A stretch of 64,000 nucleotides of DNA, taken from NCBI RefSeq assembly GCF_018780075.1, contig NZ_JADMKB010000032.1:46771-110770 (forward strand), written 5' to 3'. The position numbers and the translations under genes were made by a program. Below the pieces are notes generated by a model, which was not told where the DNA came from, ran no database searches, and saw only the letters and a program-made list of their open reading frames with translations. Position 1 is the first letter of the stretch. Each line of letters opens with the position of its first letter. Shown one piece after another: positions 9,237-17,338 of this stretch. Origin of the DNA: Hydrogenophaga sp. GTDB taxonomy: Bacteria > Pseudomonadota > Gammaproteobacteria > Burkholderiales > Burkholderiaceae_C.

Positions 9237-11539
9237 GCCGCCTTGCTGCTGTAGGCCTCACCGTAGGCCGACCCGTAGCCCTTCTTGCCATAGCCGTATT
9301 TGCCATAGCCCGAATAGTCGCCGTGGTAGCGGCTGGCCCGCTGGAAGTCGAAGTGGTTGAGCACCAGGCCCAGCACGTGCCCGTCCGCGCGACGTACCCG
9401 CTCCAGGCCCTTGAGCACCATCGGCGTCGAGGTGTCCATTGCCTTGCTCACATAGATCACGCCCGTGGCCACCGAGCAGAGCATCAGCGCGTCGCTCACC
9501 AGCTCCACCGGCGGCGAGTCGATGATGATCATGTCGAACTGTTGGCCCAGTTCGGCCAGGCGTTCGCGGAAGCGGCTGGAGCTGATCAGCTCCAGCGGGT
9601 TGGGCGGCAGCGGGCCCGAGGGCATCACAGACAGGCGTGTGCCCTCGATGCGCTGGACGCAGTCGGCCAAGGGCTTGTTGCCCGCCACAAAGTTGGACAG
9701 TCCCAGGGCGGTGGGCGTGAGGTCGAGCGACTTGGCCACGGACGGGCGGCGCATGTCGGCGTCGATCAGCAAGGTGTTCTGCGTCTGCGCGTGCGACAGC
9801 GCGAGGTTGATCGCAAAGGTGGACTTGCCTTCGCCCGGCAGGCTGGAGGTGATCACCAGTGTGCGGTGGGGCTCGTCCAGCGCCGACAGCAGCACGCCCG
9901 AGCGCGCGGTGCGCACGGCCTCGGCAAACACCGAGTTGGGTTGGTCGGTGAACAGCCGGGCCGACGCGGCGCGGCGGGCATCGGCCTTGTTGAGCAGGGG
10001 CAGCGTGGTCAACAGCGGCACCTGCAGTTTGCGCTCCACATCGTCTGTTGTCTTGATGGTCTTGTCGAGCTGGTCGATCAACAAGGTGGCCGCCACCCCC
10101 ACCATCAGGGCCAGCAGCATCGCCACCAGCACCACCAAGCCCTTGCGGGGCTTCACCGGCCGTTCCGGTGTCAGCGCCGGGTCGACCACCCGCGCGATGG
10201 GCGACTGCAGGTCGCTCGTGCTGTTGGTCTCTTTGGCCCGCGTCATGAACATGTTGTACATCTCGCGGTTGGACTCCACCTCGCGCTGCAGCACCCCCAG
10301 CTCGAACTCGGCGCGGTTCAGCGTCTGCACCGACGAACGCGCCTGACCCAGCGTGCGCTCGATCTCGCGCTCCACCGACTGGGCTGCCTCAAACTCCCGC
10401 TTGATGCTGGCCACCGTGGTGTCGAGCTGGCTCTTGAGGCTGGCCTTGCTGGCTTCCAGCTCGGCCTTGGCAGCCACATGGCGTGGGTGTTCAAAGCCGT
10501 AGCGCTGCGAGGTTTCGCTGAACTTGCGCTCGGCTTCCAGCACATTGCGCTTGGCTTCCGCCACGCCGGGCGCGCGCAGCACCGCCGGGATCTCGCTCAG
10601 GTCGGCGCCCCGGGCCGCACTGCGGATCTGGCTGTAAGCGGTTTCGGCGTCGGTCCGGCGCAGGCGCGCGTCGATCAGGCGGGTGGTCAGCCCTTCCAGC
10701 TGGCTGCTGGAGCCGCTCTGGGCCAAGCCCTGCGTCGAGATGATGCCGCTGCGCTCGCGAAAGGCCTGCAGCGCCCGCTCGGACTGCAAGACCTTGTCTT
10801 TCAGGTCGGTCACGCGCTCCTGCAGCCAGTTGGTGGCCTGGCGCGTCATCTCATAGCGGGCGTTCAGGTCGTTTTCAATGAACACTTGGGCCAGCTGGTT
10901 GGCCGCCCGCGCGGCCAGCGCCGGGTCACTGGACTCGAAGCTGACCTTGGCAATCTGGCTGTTGCGCAAGAGCTCCACCGACACACTGGCCTGAAACGGC
11001 GCCACCACCGCTGCGGTCAGGCGCTCGGGCGTCCACGCTGCTTCCGCTGCGGGTTCTTCCATGCCCAGCGCCTGCGTCACGGCGCTGGTGAGCGCGGCCA
11101 GCGGACCCGGCTGGGCCGTGCGCGGATCGAACTCTGGGTGGTCCCAGAGCTTCAGGGCCTGCACGGTCTTCAGCGCCACCTCGCGAGAGCGCACGATCTC
11201 CAGCTGCGTGGCCAGGTACTCGCGGTTGCCCGATGCCCCGGCATACACGTCTTGGATCGACACCACCTGCGACTTGCCCGATTCAAACATCACCACCGCG
11301 GTGGCGCGGTAGACGGGTGTCATGCTGAGCACCAGGGCCACCGCCAGCAGACCCACGGCCAACACCAGGCCCAGGATGGACCACTTGCGCTTCGCCACGC
11401 TGCGCCAGAGTTCAACCAGGTCGATGGTGTTGCCATCGACGGGGTCACTGGATGACCGTTGATCGTGCCGGTCGGAAAACGGGTTCCAGCGGCTGCTGCT
11501 CATCGCGGCAGCGGCCGGACTCGTGGTGGAGGGGGTCAT
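9233..11539 (-). CDS. Wzc-type polysaccharide co-polymerase / tyrosine autokinase
   Basis: The 768-residue inner-membrane protein has an N-terminal Wzz domain with a first membrane helix at about residues 55-75 and a long periplasmic coiled-coil region (about 200-400). A PxxP-containing second membrane segment (TPERPVKPRK, then a hydrophobic helix) follows. The cytoplasmic BY-kinase domain has Walker A GEGKST (about residue 566), Walker A' LLIDADMRRPS and Walker B IIIDSPP. The C-terminus is a tyrosine cluster (YHGDYSGYGKYGYGKKGYG), the autophosphorylation tail. Start: the ATG at 11539 overlaps the upstream stop as TGATG. It governs polymer length and export together with the short Wza and the PHP phosphatase. 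Confidence 0.95.
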   Translation of the reverse strand: MTPSTTSPAAAAMSSSRWNPFSDRHDQRSSSDPVDGNTIDLVELWRSVAKRKWSILGLVLAVGLLAVALVLSMTPVYRATAVVMFESGKSQVVSIQDVYAGASGNREYLATQLEIVRSREVALKTVQALKLWDHPEFDPRTAQPGPLAALTSAVTQALGMEEPAAEAAWTPERLTAAVVAPFQASVSVELLRNSQIAKVSFESSDPALAARAANQLAQVFIENDLNARYEMTRQATNWLQERVTDLKDKVLQSERALQAFRERSGIISTQGLAQSGSSSQLEGLTTRLIDARLRRTDAETAYSQIRSAARGADLSEIPAVLRAPGVAEAKRNVLEAERKFSETSQRYGFEHPRHVAAKAELEASKASLKSQLDTTVASIKREFEAAQSVEREIERTLGQARSSVQTLNRAEFELGVLQREVESNREMYNMFMTRAKETNSTSDLQSPIARVVDPALTPERPVKPRKGLVVLVAMLLALMVGVAATLLIDQLDKTIKTTDDVERKLQVPLLTTLPLLNKADARRAASARLFTDQPNSVFAEAVRTARSGVLLSALDEPHRTLVITSSLPGEGKSTFAINLALSHAQTQNTLLIDADMRRPSVAKSLDLTPTALGLSNFVAGNKPLADCVQRIEGTRLSVMPSGPLPPNPLELISSSRFRERLAELGQQFDMIIIDSPPVELVSDALMLCSVATGVIYVSKAMDTSTPMVLKGLERVRRADGHVLGLVLNHFDFQRASRYHGDYSGYGKYGYGKKGYGSAYGEAYSSKAA

Positions 11540-12162
11540 CAAAAAAAGCTTTCTTCAACGGTGATCAGGTCACCCGGGCCGATGCTGGAGTCGAGCTCCA
11601 CCCGTTTCGATGTCTGTGTGGTGTCGCGCTCGCGGATCACGAAGATTTTTTTGAGCGAGGCGCGTTCTTCAAAGCCGCCTGCGAGGCTGGCCGCCTTGCG
11701 AACCGTGAGGCCCGGCTGGTACGCAAAACTGCCCGGGTTCTTCACCATCCCAGTGATGAAAAAGGGCCGGTATTCGTTGATCTCCACCGACACGCGCGGA
11801 TTCACCAGAATGCGGCCGCGCAGCCCGTTGGTGATGATCCGCTCCAGCTCGCCCAGCGTGGTGCCGTTGATACGGATTTCACCGACCGATGGGAAAAAGA
11901 TCGTGCCGGCGTCCGTCAGGCGGATCTTTTCCTTGGTGAAGTCGTCTTCGCCAAGGACGCGGATCGAGATCACATCACCGGCGCCCAGGGCGTAAGACGA
12001 CAAGCCGCTGTTGATGGCCGTGCCCTGAGCCCAGGCGGGCGCGACGCTGCCCCCGCCCAGGGTCAGAGCCACGGCCAGCGCCACCAAAGGCACCCAGCGG
12101 CTCAGAGTGCGGCTTCCTCCAACAAGAATGTTCAGCATGCCGTACCGGTTGTCGTGGCTCAC
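11539..12162 (-). CDS. Polysaccharide export protein, short Wza/EpsA type
   Basis: The 207-residue protein starts at a GTG that overlaps the preceding stop (GTGA). It has a signal peptide (cleavage near PAWAQ), a Poly_export domain (YALGAGDVISIRVLGEDD) and a SLBB domain (FFITGMVKNPGSF). There is no lipobox Cys, and it lacks the C-terminal amphipathic outer-membrane helix of full-length Wza (about 380 residues). It probably forms a periplasmic ring that works with a separate outer-membrane barrel, here the gene immediately upstream. Such split exporters are known in EpsE/GumB-like systems. Confidence 0.93.
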   Translation of the reverse strand: MSHDNRYGMLNILVGGSRTLSRWVPLVALAVALTLGGGSVAPAWAQGTAINSGLSSYALGAGDVISIRVLGEDDFTKEKIRLTDAGTIFFPSVGEIRINGTTLGELERIITNGLRGRILVNPRVSVEINEYRPFFITGMVKNPGSFAYQPGLTVRKAASLAGGFEERASLKKIFVIRERDTTQTSKRVELDSSIGPGDLITVEESFF

Positions 12163-13385
12163 AGTGCCGCGCTGACGCTCAACAGCACCGTGTTTCGTTT
12201 GTGGTTGTTGGGCGCCAGCGTGGAATCGCGCTGGGTGCGCATGACGTCCAGGCCCAGGGTGTAGTGACGGTTCAGCCCGTAGGTGAGGCCCAGGCTGGTG
12301 GAGCGCGTGTCGTCCCGGCGGGCGCTGTTCACAAAATCGGTCCTGATGTCCGACACACCGACGCGGCTGCTCACCGCCTCACTCCACTGATGGCTCCAGG
12401 TGAGGCCCAGGCTGCGGTTCTGGTTGTAGTCACCCTCGGCCAGCGCGTCTTCCGCAGAACGGTTGGCCACCAGGACAAACACCGAGTACGACAAGGGCTT
12501 CCATTCCACCGAGGCTTCGTAGGTGGCTTTGGACACATCGGCTCTGGTGGCGCTGTCAAAGCGCTTTTTCTGCTGGCCCACTTTGACGCGACCCGTGGTT
12601 TTGGCGGTGGCTTCCCATGTGACGCCCGCGAGCAGGCGGGTGTCGGTGTTGTTGTTGGCGGTGCCCACCCGGTAATCGTTGGCCGCTGCGCGGGCCTCGG
12701 CCACGAGGTAGGTGCGCGGCATCACGCGCCAGAAATAGCGCCCTGCGATCTGCCGGGTATCCACATCGGAGCCCTGGGTGGTGACCAGGTTGTTCTGGTA
12801 GCGCTTGCGGTTGGCGCTCACCTCGGCCTCCAACCGACCCTGGGCCTGCCGCGCGCCGTAGCTGTACAGGGCGTTGAGGTTGTTGCCTTGCCACCGATCG
12901 GGGGCCGCGGACGCGACCACCGCGTCGGCCCGCGCGTCGTAGCGGTTCTGGTAGCCCAGGCCCCAGTTCAGGCGCGAGCGGGCGCTGAACTCGTGCGCCC
13001 CGGTGGCGCCCAGGTCGTGGTTGTTGGTGTTGTCGGCGCTCAGACCGCTGTAGCGTGAATAGGCGCCGCCGTAGCTCAGGCCGTAAATGCCCGAGCCGTT
13101 GCGGGCGTCCAGCTTCAGGGCGGGCGCCAGCGTGGACACGCGTGCCGAGACGGTGTCGGTGGGCGCAGCGCGCACGTTGTCGTCGTGCCCCAGAGACAGC
13201 TTCACCGAGGGGTACAACAGCACCCCCTCGGCCAGGCGCACCGCGCGGTCTGGCGTGGACGCACCTGTCTGCGCTTGCGCCAGCGGAGCGGCCAGAGCGA
13301 GCGCGGCCATCACCGCCGCCATGACAGCGCTGTGGGAAGCGAACGCGGGAACGAGGGGGAAACGCTCAACGTCTGTCATGTGCAT
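12159..13385 (-). CDS. Outer-membrane beta-barrel protein, EpsL/BBP2-like
   Basis: The 408-residue protein has a signal peptide (hydrophobic core, cleavage near PLAQAQ). Many alternating-residue amphipathic strands follow (for example RLNWGLGYQNRYDAR, TYLVAEARAAANDYRV), and it ends in an aromatic/Leu strand, as typical of 16-18-stranded barrels. It matches the EPS-associated outer-membrane proteins of Burkholderiales that lie beside short Wza proteins. The start is supported by AAGGAG 9 nt upstream; a second ATG lies two codons later. It heads the wza-wzc-phosphatase block, with its own AT-rich upstream region. Likely the outer-membrane channel for the polymer. Confidence 0.85.
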   Translation of the reverse strand: MHMTDVERFPLVPAFASHSAVMAAVMAALALAAPLAQAQTGASTPDRAVRLAEGVLLYPSVKLSLGHDDNVRAAPTDTVSARVSTLAPALKLDARNGSGIYGLSYGGAYSRYSGLSADNTNNHDLGATGAHEFSARSRLNWGLGYQNRYDARADAVVASAAPDRWQGNNLNALYSYGARQAQGRLEAEVSANRKRYQNNLVTTQGSDVDTRQIAGRYFWRVMPRTYLVAEARAAANDYRVGTANNNTDTRLLAGVTWEATAKTTGRVKVGQQKKRFDSATRADVSKATYEASVEWKPLSYSVFVLVANRSAEDALAEGDYNQNRSLGLTWSHQWSEAVSSRVGVSDIRTDFVNSARRDDTRSTSLGLTYGLNRHYTLGLDVMRTQRDSTLAPNNHKRNTVLLSVSAAL

Positions 13386-13479
13386 GGTAGGAGACTCCTT
13401 GTGTGTGAAAAACTAAAAACGTCAAAAACGTAAGTAAAAATCAAAAAATGATAAATCATTGTAAATGGCTGGGATGTCT
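13386..13479 (-). promoter_or_regulatory. AT-rich promoter region of exporter block, with inverted repeat
   Basis: The gap between the HU-like gene and the barrel gene is A/T-rich on a GC-rich background. It contains the inverted repeat AATGAT-AA-ATCATT (13447-13460) and several A-tracts. The half-site ATGATAAA also occurs upstream of other surface genes in this window. The region probably carries the promoter of the barrel-wza-wzc block; exact -35/-10 boxes could not be fixed. Confidence 0.45.
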
Positions 13480-13818
13480 TCAGGAAGCAGCGTTGTTCGG
13501 CCCCGCTTCGCCCACCATTTGCCGGCGCAGCTTGGGCCCTGCAAAAAACTTCACCGAGCGGCGCGCCTTCACGTCCACCGGCTCCCCTGTGTGCAGATTC
13601 CGGCCTGGCCGGGTATTTTTGTTGCGCAGCTCAAAATTGCCAAAACTGGCCAGCTTCACGTTTTTGCCTTCGGCCAGCTTGCTGGTCAGGATGTCGAAGA
13701 ACCCGTCGACCACGTCCCTTGCTTCACGGTGGCTCAGACCGATCTGGTCCGCGAGCATCTGAACGATCTGGGTCTTGGTGAGCGAAGAGATTTCGAGGTC
13801 GTCAATGAGCAAGTTCAT
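13480..13818 (-). CDS. HU/IHF-family DNA-binding protein in EPS locus
   Basis: The 112-residue protein contains a complete HU/IHF fold: KTQIVQMLADQIGLS helices, then GKNVKLASFGNFELRNKN. The beta-arm with the DNA-intercalating proline region follows (TRPGRNLHTGEPVDV), then RRSVKFFAGPKLRR. It is most like IHF alpha. The start at 13818 (MNLLIDDLEIS) is chosen because upstream codons encode a Pro/Arg-rich stretch unlike the family; no strong ribosome site is visible. Its presence inside an EPS operon, rather than beside pheT or another housekeeping site, suggests a dedicated architectural regulator of the AT-rich promoters here, as an inference. Confidence 0.88.
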   Translation of the reverse strand: MNLLIDDLEISSLTKTQIVQMLADQIGLSHREARDVVDGFFDILTSKLAEGKNVKLASFGNFELRNKNTRPGRNLHTGEPVDVKARRSVKFFAGPKLRRQMVGEAGPNNAAS

Positions 13819-13894
13819 GGTGATTGAGGAGTCAGAAAGCCAAGAAATGGGTCGCGGGGCAGGCGGGTTCCCGCGCGACCAGCGTGGGCTGGGT

Positions 13895-15097
13895 TCAGGA
13901 GGTCGAGGCGCCCTGGCTGACCGCTTTGGGGGCGCCAACAGAAAGCTGCGCATTGGGCTGGACGTGGTCGCCGAGCAATTCCGCGTACACAGCCATGGTT
14001 CGCTCGATCACCAGCCGTTCGTCAAACTGCGCCAGCGCCTTGGCCCGAGCGGCTTGGCCCAGGCGCTGGCGCAGCACAGGCTCGTCCTGCAGCCGGGCGA
14101 TGGCATCGGCCAGTGCCCGGGGGTTTCTGGCGGGCACCAGCAAGCCGTCCACCCCGTCGCTCACCACCTCGCGGCAGCCCGGCACATTGGTGGTGATCAA
14201 GGGCAGGCCACACCCGCCCGCTTCGATCAGGCCCTTGGGCAAACCCTCGCGGTAGCTTGGCAGCGCCACCACGTGCACCGAGCCCAGCAGGGCGGGCATG
14301 TCGTCCACATGGCCCAGCCACTGCACCAGCCCGGCTTCTGCCCAGGCACGCACCGTCGCCTCAGGCACCGCAGCTGGGTTGCCCGGGTCCGGGTCGCCGG
14401 CCAGCAGGCACTGGACCTTGCGGGCCTCTGCCTTCAGCAGGCGCGCGGCCTCCACAAACTCGGCCAGGCCCTTGTCCCACAGCAGACGCGCCGGCAGCAC
14501 CACCCTCAGGACATCGGCTGGGTCGGGCTGCCCGGCCAGCAGCGCAGGTGAAAAACGCTGGCAGTTCACCCCGGAGCCGGGAATCAGCCGCACCCGCGCG
14601 GCATCCACCAGCCCAGCGCGCTCGAACAGCGCTACATCGTCCGGGTTCTGCAACACCACGCGGCTGCCCGCGCCCCCCAGCCCCAGCCTCAGCAGGCCGC
14701 GCACCACCGGGCGCAGGCAGCGCGCCAACAGGTCGTTGCTGGTGAACACATAACCCATGCCCGCCACCGCATTCACCCGCACCCGCCCCGCGCTGCGTGC
14801 CGCCAGCGAGCCATACACCGCGCATTTGATGGTGAAGCTGTGCACCAGATCCACCTGTTCGCGGCAGATGAGCCGGCGCAACCAGAGCACCAGCGCCAGC
14901 TCGCGCAGCGGGTTCAGGCTGCGCCGCTGCATGGGGGCGGCCATCCAGCGAAAGCCCAGGTCTTGCAGCAGCGCGCCGTATGGTCCGGGGGGAGACACCA
15001 GCAGCACCTCGTGCCCGGCCTCGCGCAGGGCCTGGGCCAGCGAGCGGCGAAAGTTGTACAGGTACCAATCGGTGTTGGCAAAGAGGAGGATTTTCAT
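13895..15097 (-). CDS. Glycosyltransferase family 4
   Basis: The 400-residue GT-B enzyme has an N-terminal domain starting MKILLFANTDWYLYNFRRSL and an acceptor-side GSGVN motif. The C-terminal nucleotide-sugar site is EGLPKGLIEAGGCGLPLI, the E-x7-E signature of GT4, followed by GCREVV and DGLLVP. It transfers a sugar onto the lipid-linked EPS unit at the cytoplasmic membrane face. A frameshifted partial copy of its 5' half lies at 16527-17033. The sequence right of the start is abruptly AT-rich, so this gene marks the edge of a transferred segment. Confidence 0.9.
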   Translation of the reverse strand: MKILLFANTDWYLYNFRRSLAQALREAGHEVLLVSPPGPYGALLQDLGFRWMAAPMQRRSLNPLRELALVLWLRRLICREQVDLVHSFTIKCAVYGSLAARSAGRVRVNAVAGMGYVFTSNDLLARCLRPVVRGLLRLGLGGAGSRVVLQNPDDVALFERAGLVDAARVRLIPGSGVNCQRFSPALLAGQPDPADVLRVVLPARLLWDKGLAEFVEAARLLKAEARKVQCLLAGDPDPGNPAAVPEATVRAWAEAGLVQWLGHVDDMPALLGSVHVVALPSYREGLPKGLIEAGGCGLPLITTNVPGCREVVSDGVDGLLVPARNPRALADAIARLQDEPVLRQRLGQAARAKALAQFDERLVIERTMAVYAELLGDHVQPNAQLSVGAPKAVSQGASTS

Positions 15098-15479
15098 GGG
15101 GTGTTTGGTGCCAATCTCAAAACTGGACCAAACCGGAGGCTAGGACTTGCATCGGTTTCAGCTCGTCGAGTCTGTGTGATACCCACTGATTAACTTCGTC
15201 AGCATTTTTTCAACTATGGCTTTTTGATTTTATTTGAATATTCGAAAATGATATGCTATCTTACGTCATGGATGAAATGCATAATCTATTCTGCAAAATA
15301 GATTGTCGCCTTGGTTCGATTGTTGTAGGTGCAGACTAGTCGTGATGGTTGTTTTTGTGATGAGCAGCCAAATGGGAGGGTGAAATAGACCTCAAATTAA
15401 AATGGAGTAAGGTTGGCAAAATATTTGTACAAGGTGGCGGCTTTAGGGTGCCTCAAAAATCTCTGTTCTTACTCCACTT
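15098..15479. other. Low-GC intergenic stretch, no gene seen
   Basis: These 382 bases are much richer in A/T than the neighbours and hold no convincing coding frame on either strand. They separate the GT4 gene from the equally AT-rich methyltransferase and look like part of the same imported DNA. They may contain the promoter for the GT4 gene. No clear -35/-10 pair or repeat was found. Confidence 0.5.
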
Positions 15480-16229
15480 TCACGCGCGTTTTCGCAATGC
15501 CATGCTGAATGTCTCGGCAGCCTGTTCGCCCATCATTCTTTTATACACAATTATCCAAAATCTCCACGCTATATATAGTGGCGTGAAAAAAGAGAAGTAT
15601 GAGCTGGTGTAATAATACCGAGAGTCAATGACTTCTAGATTGGTGTGTTCTGAAATAGAGCGAAACTCAACTGGAGTGCAGCGATTGTAATAACTGGGAA
15701 ATCCTTGGTTTCTTTGGGTGTTGGGGAATATAGAAAATAAGATTTTTCTTTTTATTTTCTCGGGTAGTATTAAGTTCAAGCGAGCAAACAGTGCGTTTCT
15801 GCTTGGAACGAATATTATTGCAATACCCCCGGGTTTTAATAGGGTTGACATGGATTTAAATGCTGCTTCAACATCCGGTACGTGCTCAAGCACGGCTTGA
15901 CAGATGCACAAATCTGCATCCCCATTGCCAACTATGTGCTGTATGTCAGCGCATTTGATATGATCATAAGATCCTTTAGGTGCTTGATTTAGCTCGTCTT
16001 GGTCGATGTCTATTCCTGTAACGTATATATTTTTATTATTTTTCATATGGTTTGGAATAAAGGGATTTTTACCTCCGCCGATATCGATGCAGTGAGTTCC
16101 TGATGTTATGTATTGGAGTGCGAAAGAATTTTTGAAATCTCTATTTCCATCTGTCTTGTACGACTCGGGGAGAAGTTGATCAAATAATTTACTCGCTCTG
16201 ATGTTGAAGTTGATAAATTTTCTAATCAT
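15480..16229 (-). CDS. Class I SAM-dependent methyltransferase, low GC
   Basis: The 249-residue protein has a Rossmann methyltransferase core. Motif I is HCIDIGGGKNPF (glycine-rich SAM loop), the acidic residue follows in VTGIDIDQDEL, then ADLCICQAVLEHVPD and LLKPGGIAIIFVP. It resembles the UbiE/Methyltransf_11 group often found in polysaccharide loci, where such enzymes methylate sugars. Base composition is far lower in GC than the flanking genes, and codons ending in A/T dominate, which suggests recent acquisition. It is framed by an intact GT4 gene on the left and a broken copy of that gene on the right, an arrangement expected after a recombination insertion. Confidence 0.85.
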   Translation of the reverse strand: MIRKFINFNIRASKLFDQLLPESYKTDGNRDFKNSFALQYITSGTHCIDIGGGKNPFIPNHMKNNKNIYVTGIDIDQDELNQAPKGSYDHIKCADIQHIVGNGDADLCICQAVLEHVPDVEAAFKSMSTLLKPGGIAIIFVPSRNALFARLNLILPEKIKRKILFSIFPNTQRNQGFPSYYNRCTPVEFRSISEHTNLEVIDSRYYYTSSYFSFFTPLYIAWRFWIIVYKRMMGEQAAETFSMALRKRA

Positions 16230-16526
16230 AATTTGAAGCTATATTTTCAAATTGCAAAATGGCATCTCGGTGTTCGTCGAAGTGCTTGGAGGCAATGATA
16301 GTTTCTTATATAAGCACATATTTCCCTTGGCTGAGTTATAGCGTACCTCTACCTGCATAGATGGCGGCCAATGCATAAACACCAAACTGTTGGACGGGAT
16401 AGCAGCGTCGAGATTCTGCAGAATATGTGTTTTGTCTGTGCCTCGGATTTTTCAGTACTTCCACCTAATTGCTCAACTTGTAAGACCTTCATTGACGTAT
16501 GCATCATTGCCGCATTTCATTTTGAG

Positions 16527-17033
16527 CTCGGTATCAGCCGCACCTGTGCTGCATTCACGATACCTTGCGCGTTTGAAAAATGCCGCGTCGTCCGGGTTCT
16601 GCAGAATCAGGCGGCTACTGCCCCCTCCAACTCACCCTTCAGTAGGCTGCGAATCAGCGGACGCAGTCCTCGCGCCAGGATCGTTGCTGGTGAATACATA
16701 GCTAATCCGGCTCGAGCCCTGCGCTGCGCGCGTCCAACGGACCGTAAACCGCGCACTTGAAGGTGAAGCAGTGTGCCGCCAGATCCAGTTGTTGGCGTCG
16801 AATGAGCTGGCGCAGCTACAGCTACCACCGCCAGCTCGCGCAGCGGGTTCAGGCTGTGCCGCTGCATGGGGGCCGCCACCCAGGCGAAAGCCCAGGTCTT
16901 GCAGCAGCGCAACGTATGCGCCGGGTGGAGATACAAGCAGCACCTCGTGCCCGGCCTCGCGCAGGGCCTGGGCCAGCGAGCGGCGAAAGTTGTACAGGTA
17001 CCAATCGGTGTTGGCAAAGAGGAGGATTTTCAT
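16527..17033 (-). pseudogene. Frameshifted 5' fragment of GT4 glycosyltransferase
   Basis: The sequence is homologous to 14578-15097, the N-terminal 170 or so codons of the neighbouring GT4 gene. It starts with the same MKILLFANTDWYLYNF at 17033, then shifts frame several times; recognisable pieces continue in other frames (RHSLNPLREL, YVFTSND). The rest of the gene is missing. The 297 bases between this remnant and the methyltransferase contain no gene I can support. It is a dead duplicate, probably left by recombination between two related EPS clusters. Confidence 0.85.
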
Positions 17034-17175
17034 AGGGGGCAAACAGAGAAGCGAAATGCACATTGGCAGGCGCGGCACGAAGGCGATTAGCCGCGGCATG
17101 CCCTAAAAGAGGGCTCACTATCGCGGACAGGCCGCGCGCTTCATTGCCATCTGGTCAGCGCCCACGCCAGCGCTT

Positions 17176-17205
17176 GCCTGAGGCCGCCAGCTGGCGGCCT
17201 CAGGC
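17176..17205. repeat. Perfect 30-bp GC-rich palindrome
   Basis: GCCTGAGGCCGCCAG is followed directly by its exact reverse complement CTGGCGGCCTCAGGC. It lies in the 305-bp stretch (17034-17338) between the glycosyltransferase remnant and the amidotransferase gene; nothing else was recognised there. No T-run follows on either strand, so it is not a standard terminator. It could extrude as a cruciform or act as an mRNA 3' stabiliser for the operon. Confidence 0.9.
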
Positions 17206-17338
17206 GTAGGGCAGCCTTGAAAACAATACCGTCTGCAGCGACAGCCAATTTAGCGAAATGCGCGCAAACCAGCAGCACATCGCATCGGGATTGCTGTCCA
17301 TGTGCAGGCAGCGCGGAGATGCCTGCATCAATGCTCGT

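Noticed and set aside
6179..11455. Long rightward open frames (about 600-700 codons) opposite the ligase-like and Wzc genes
   Set aside because: They are rich in His/Gln/Arg/Gly with no domain sense, as expected opposite GC-rich genes, and the leftward products are clear family members.
17176..17205. Palindrome as intrinsic terminator of the EPS operon
   Set aside because: There is no T-run after it in either direction.
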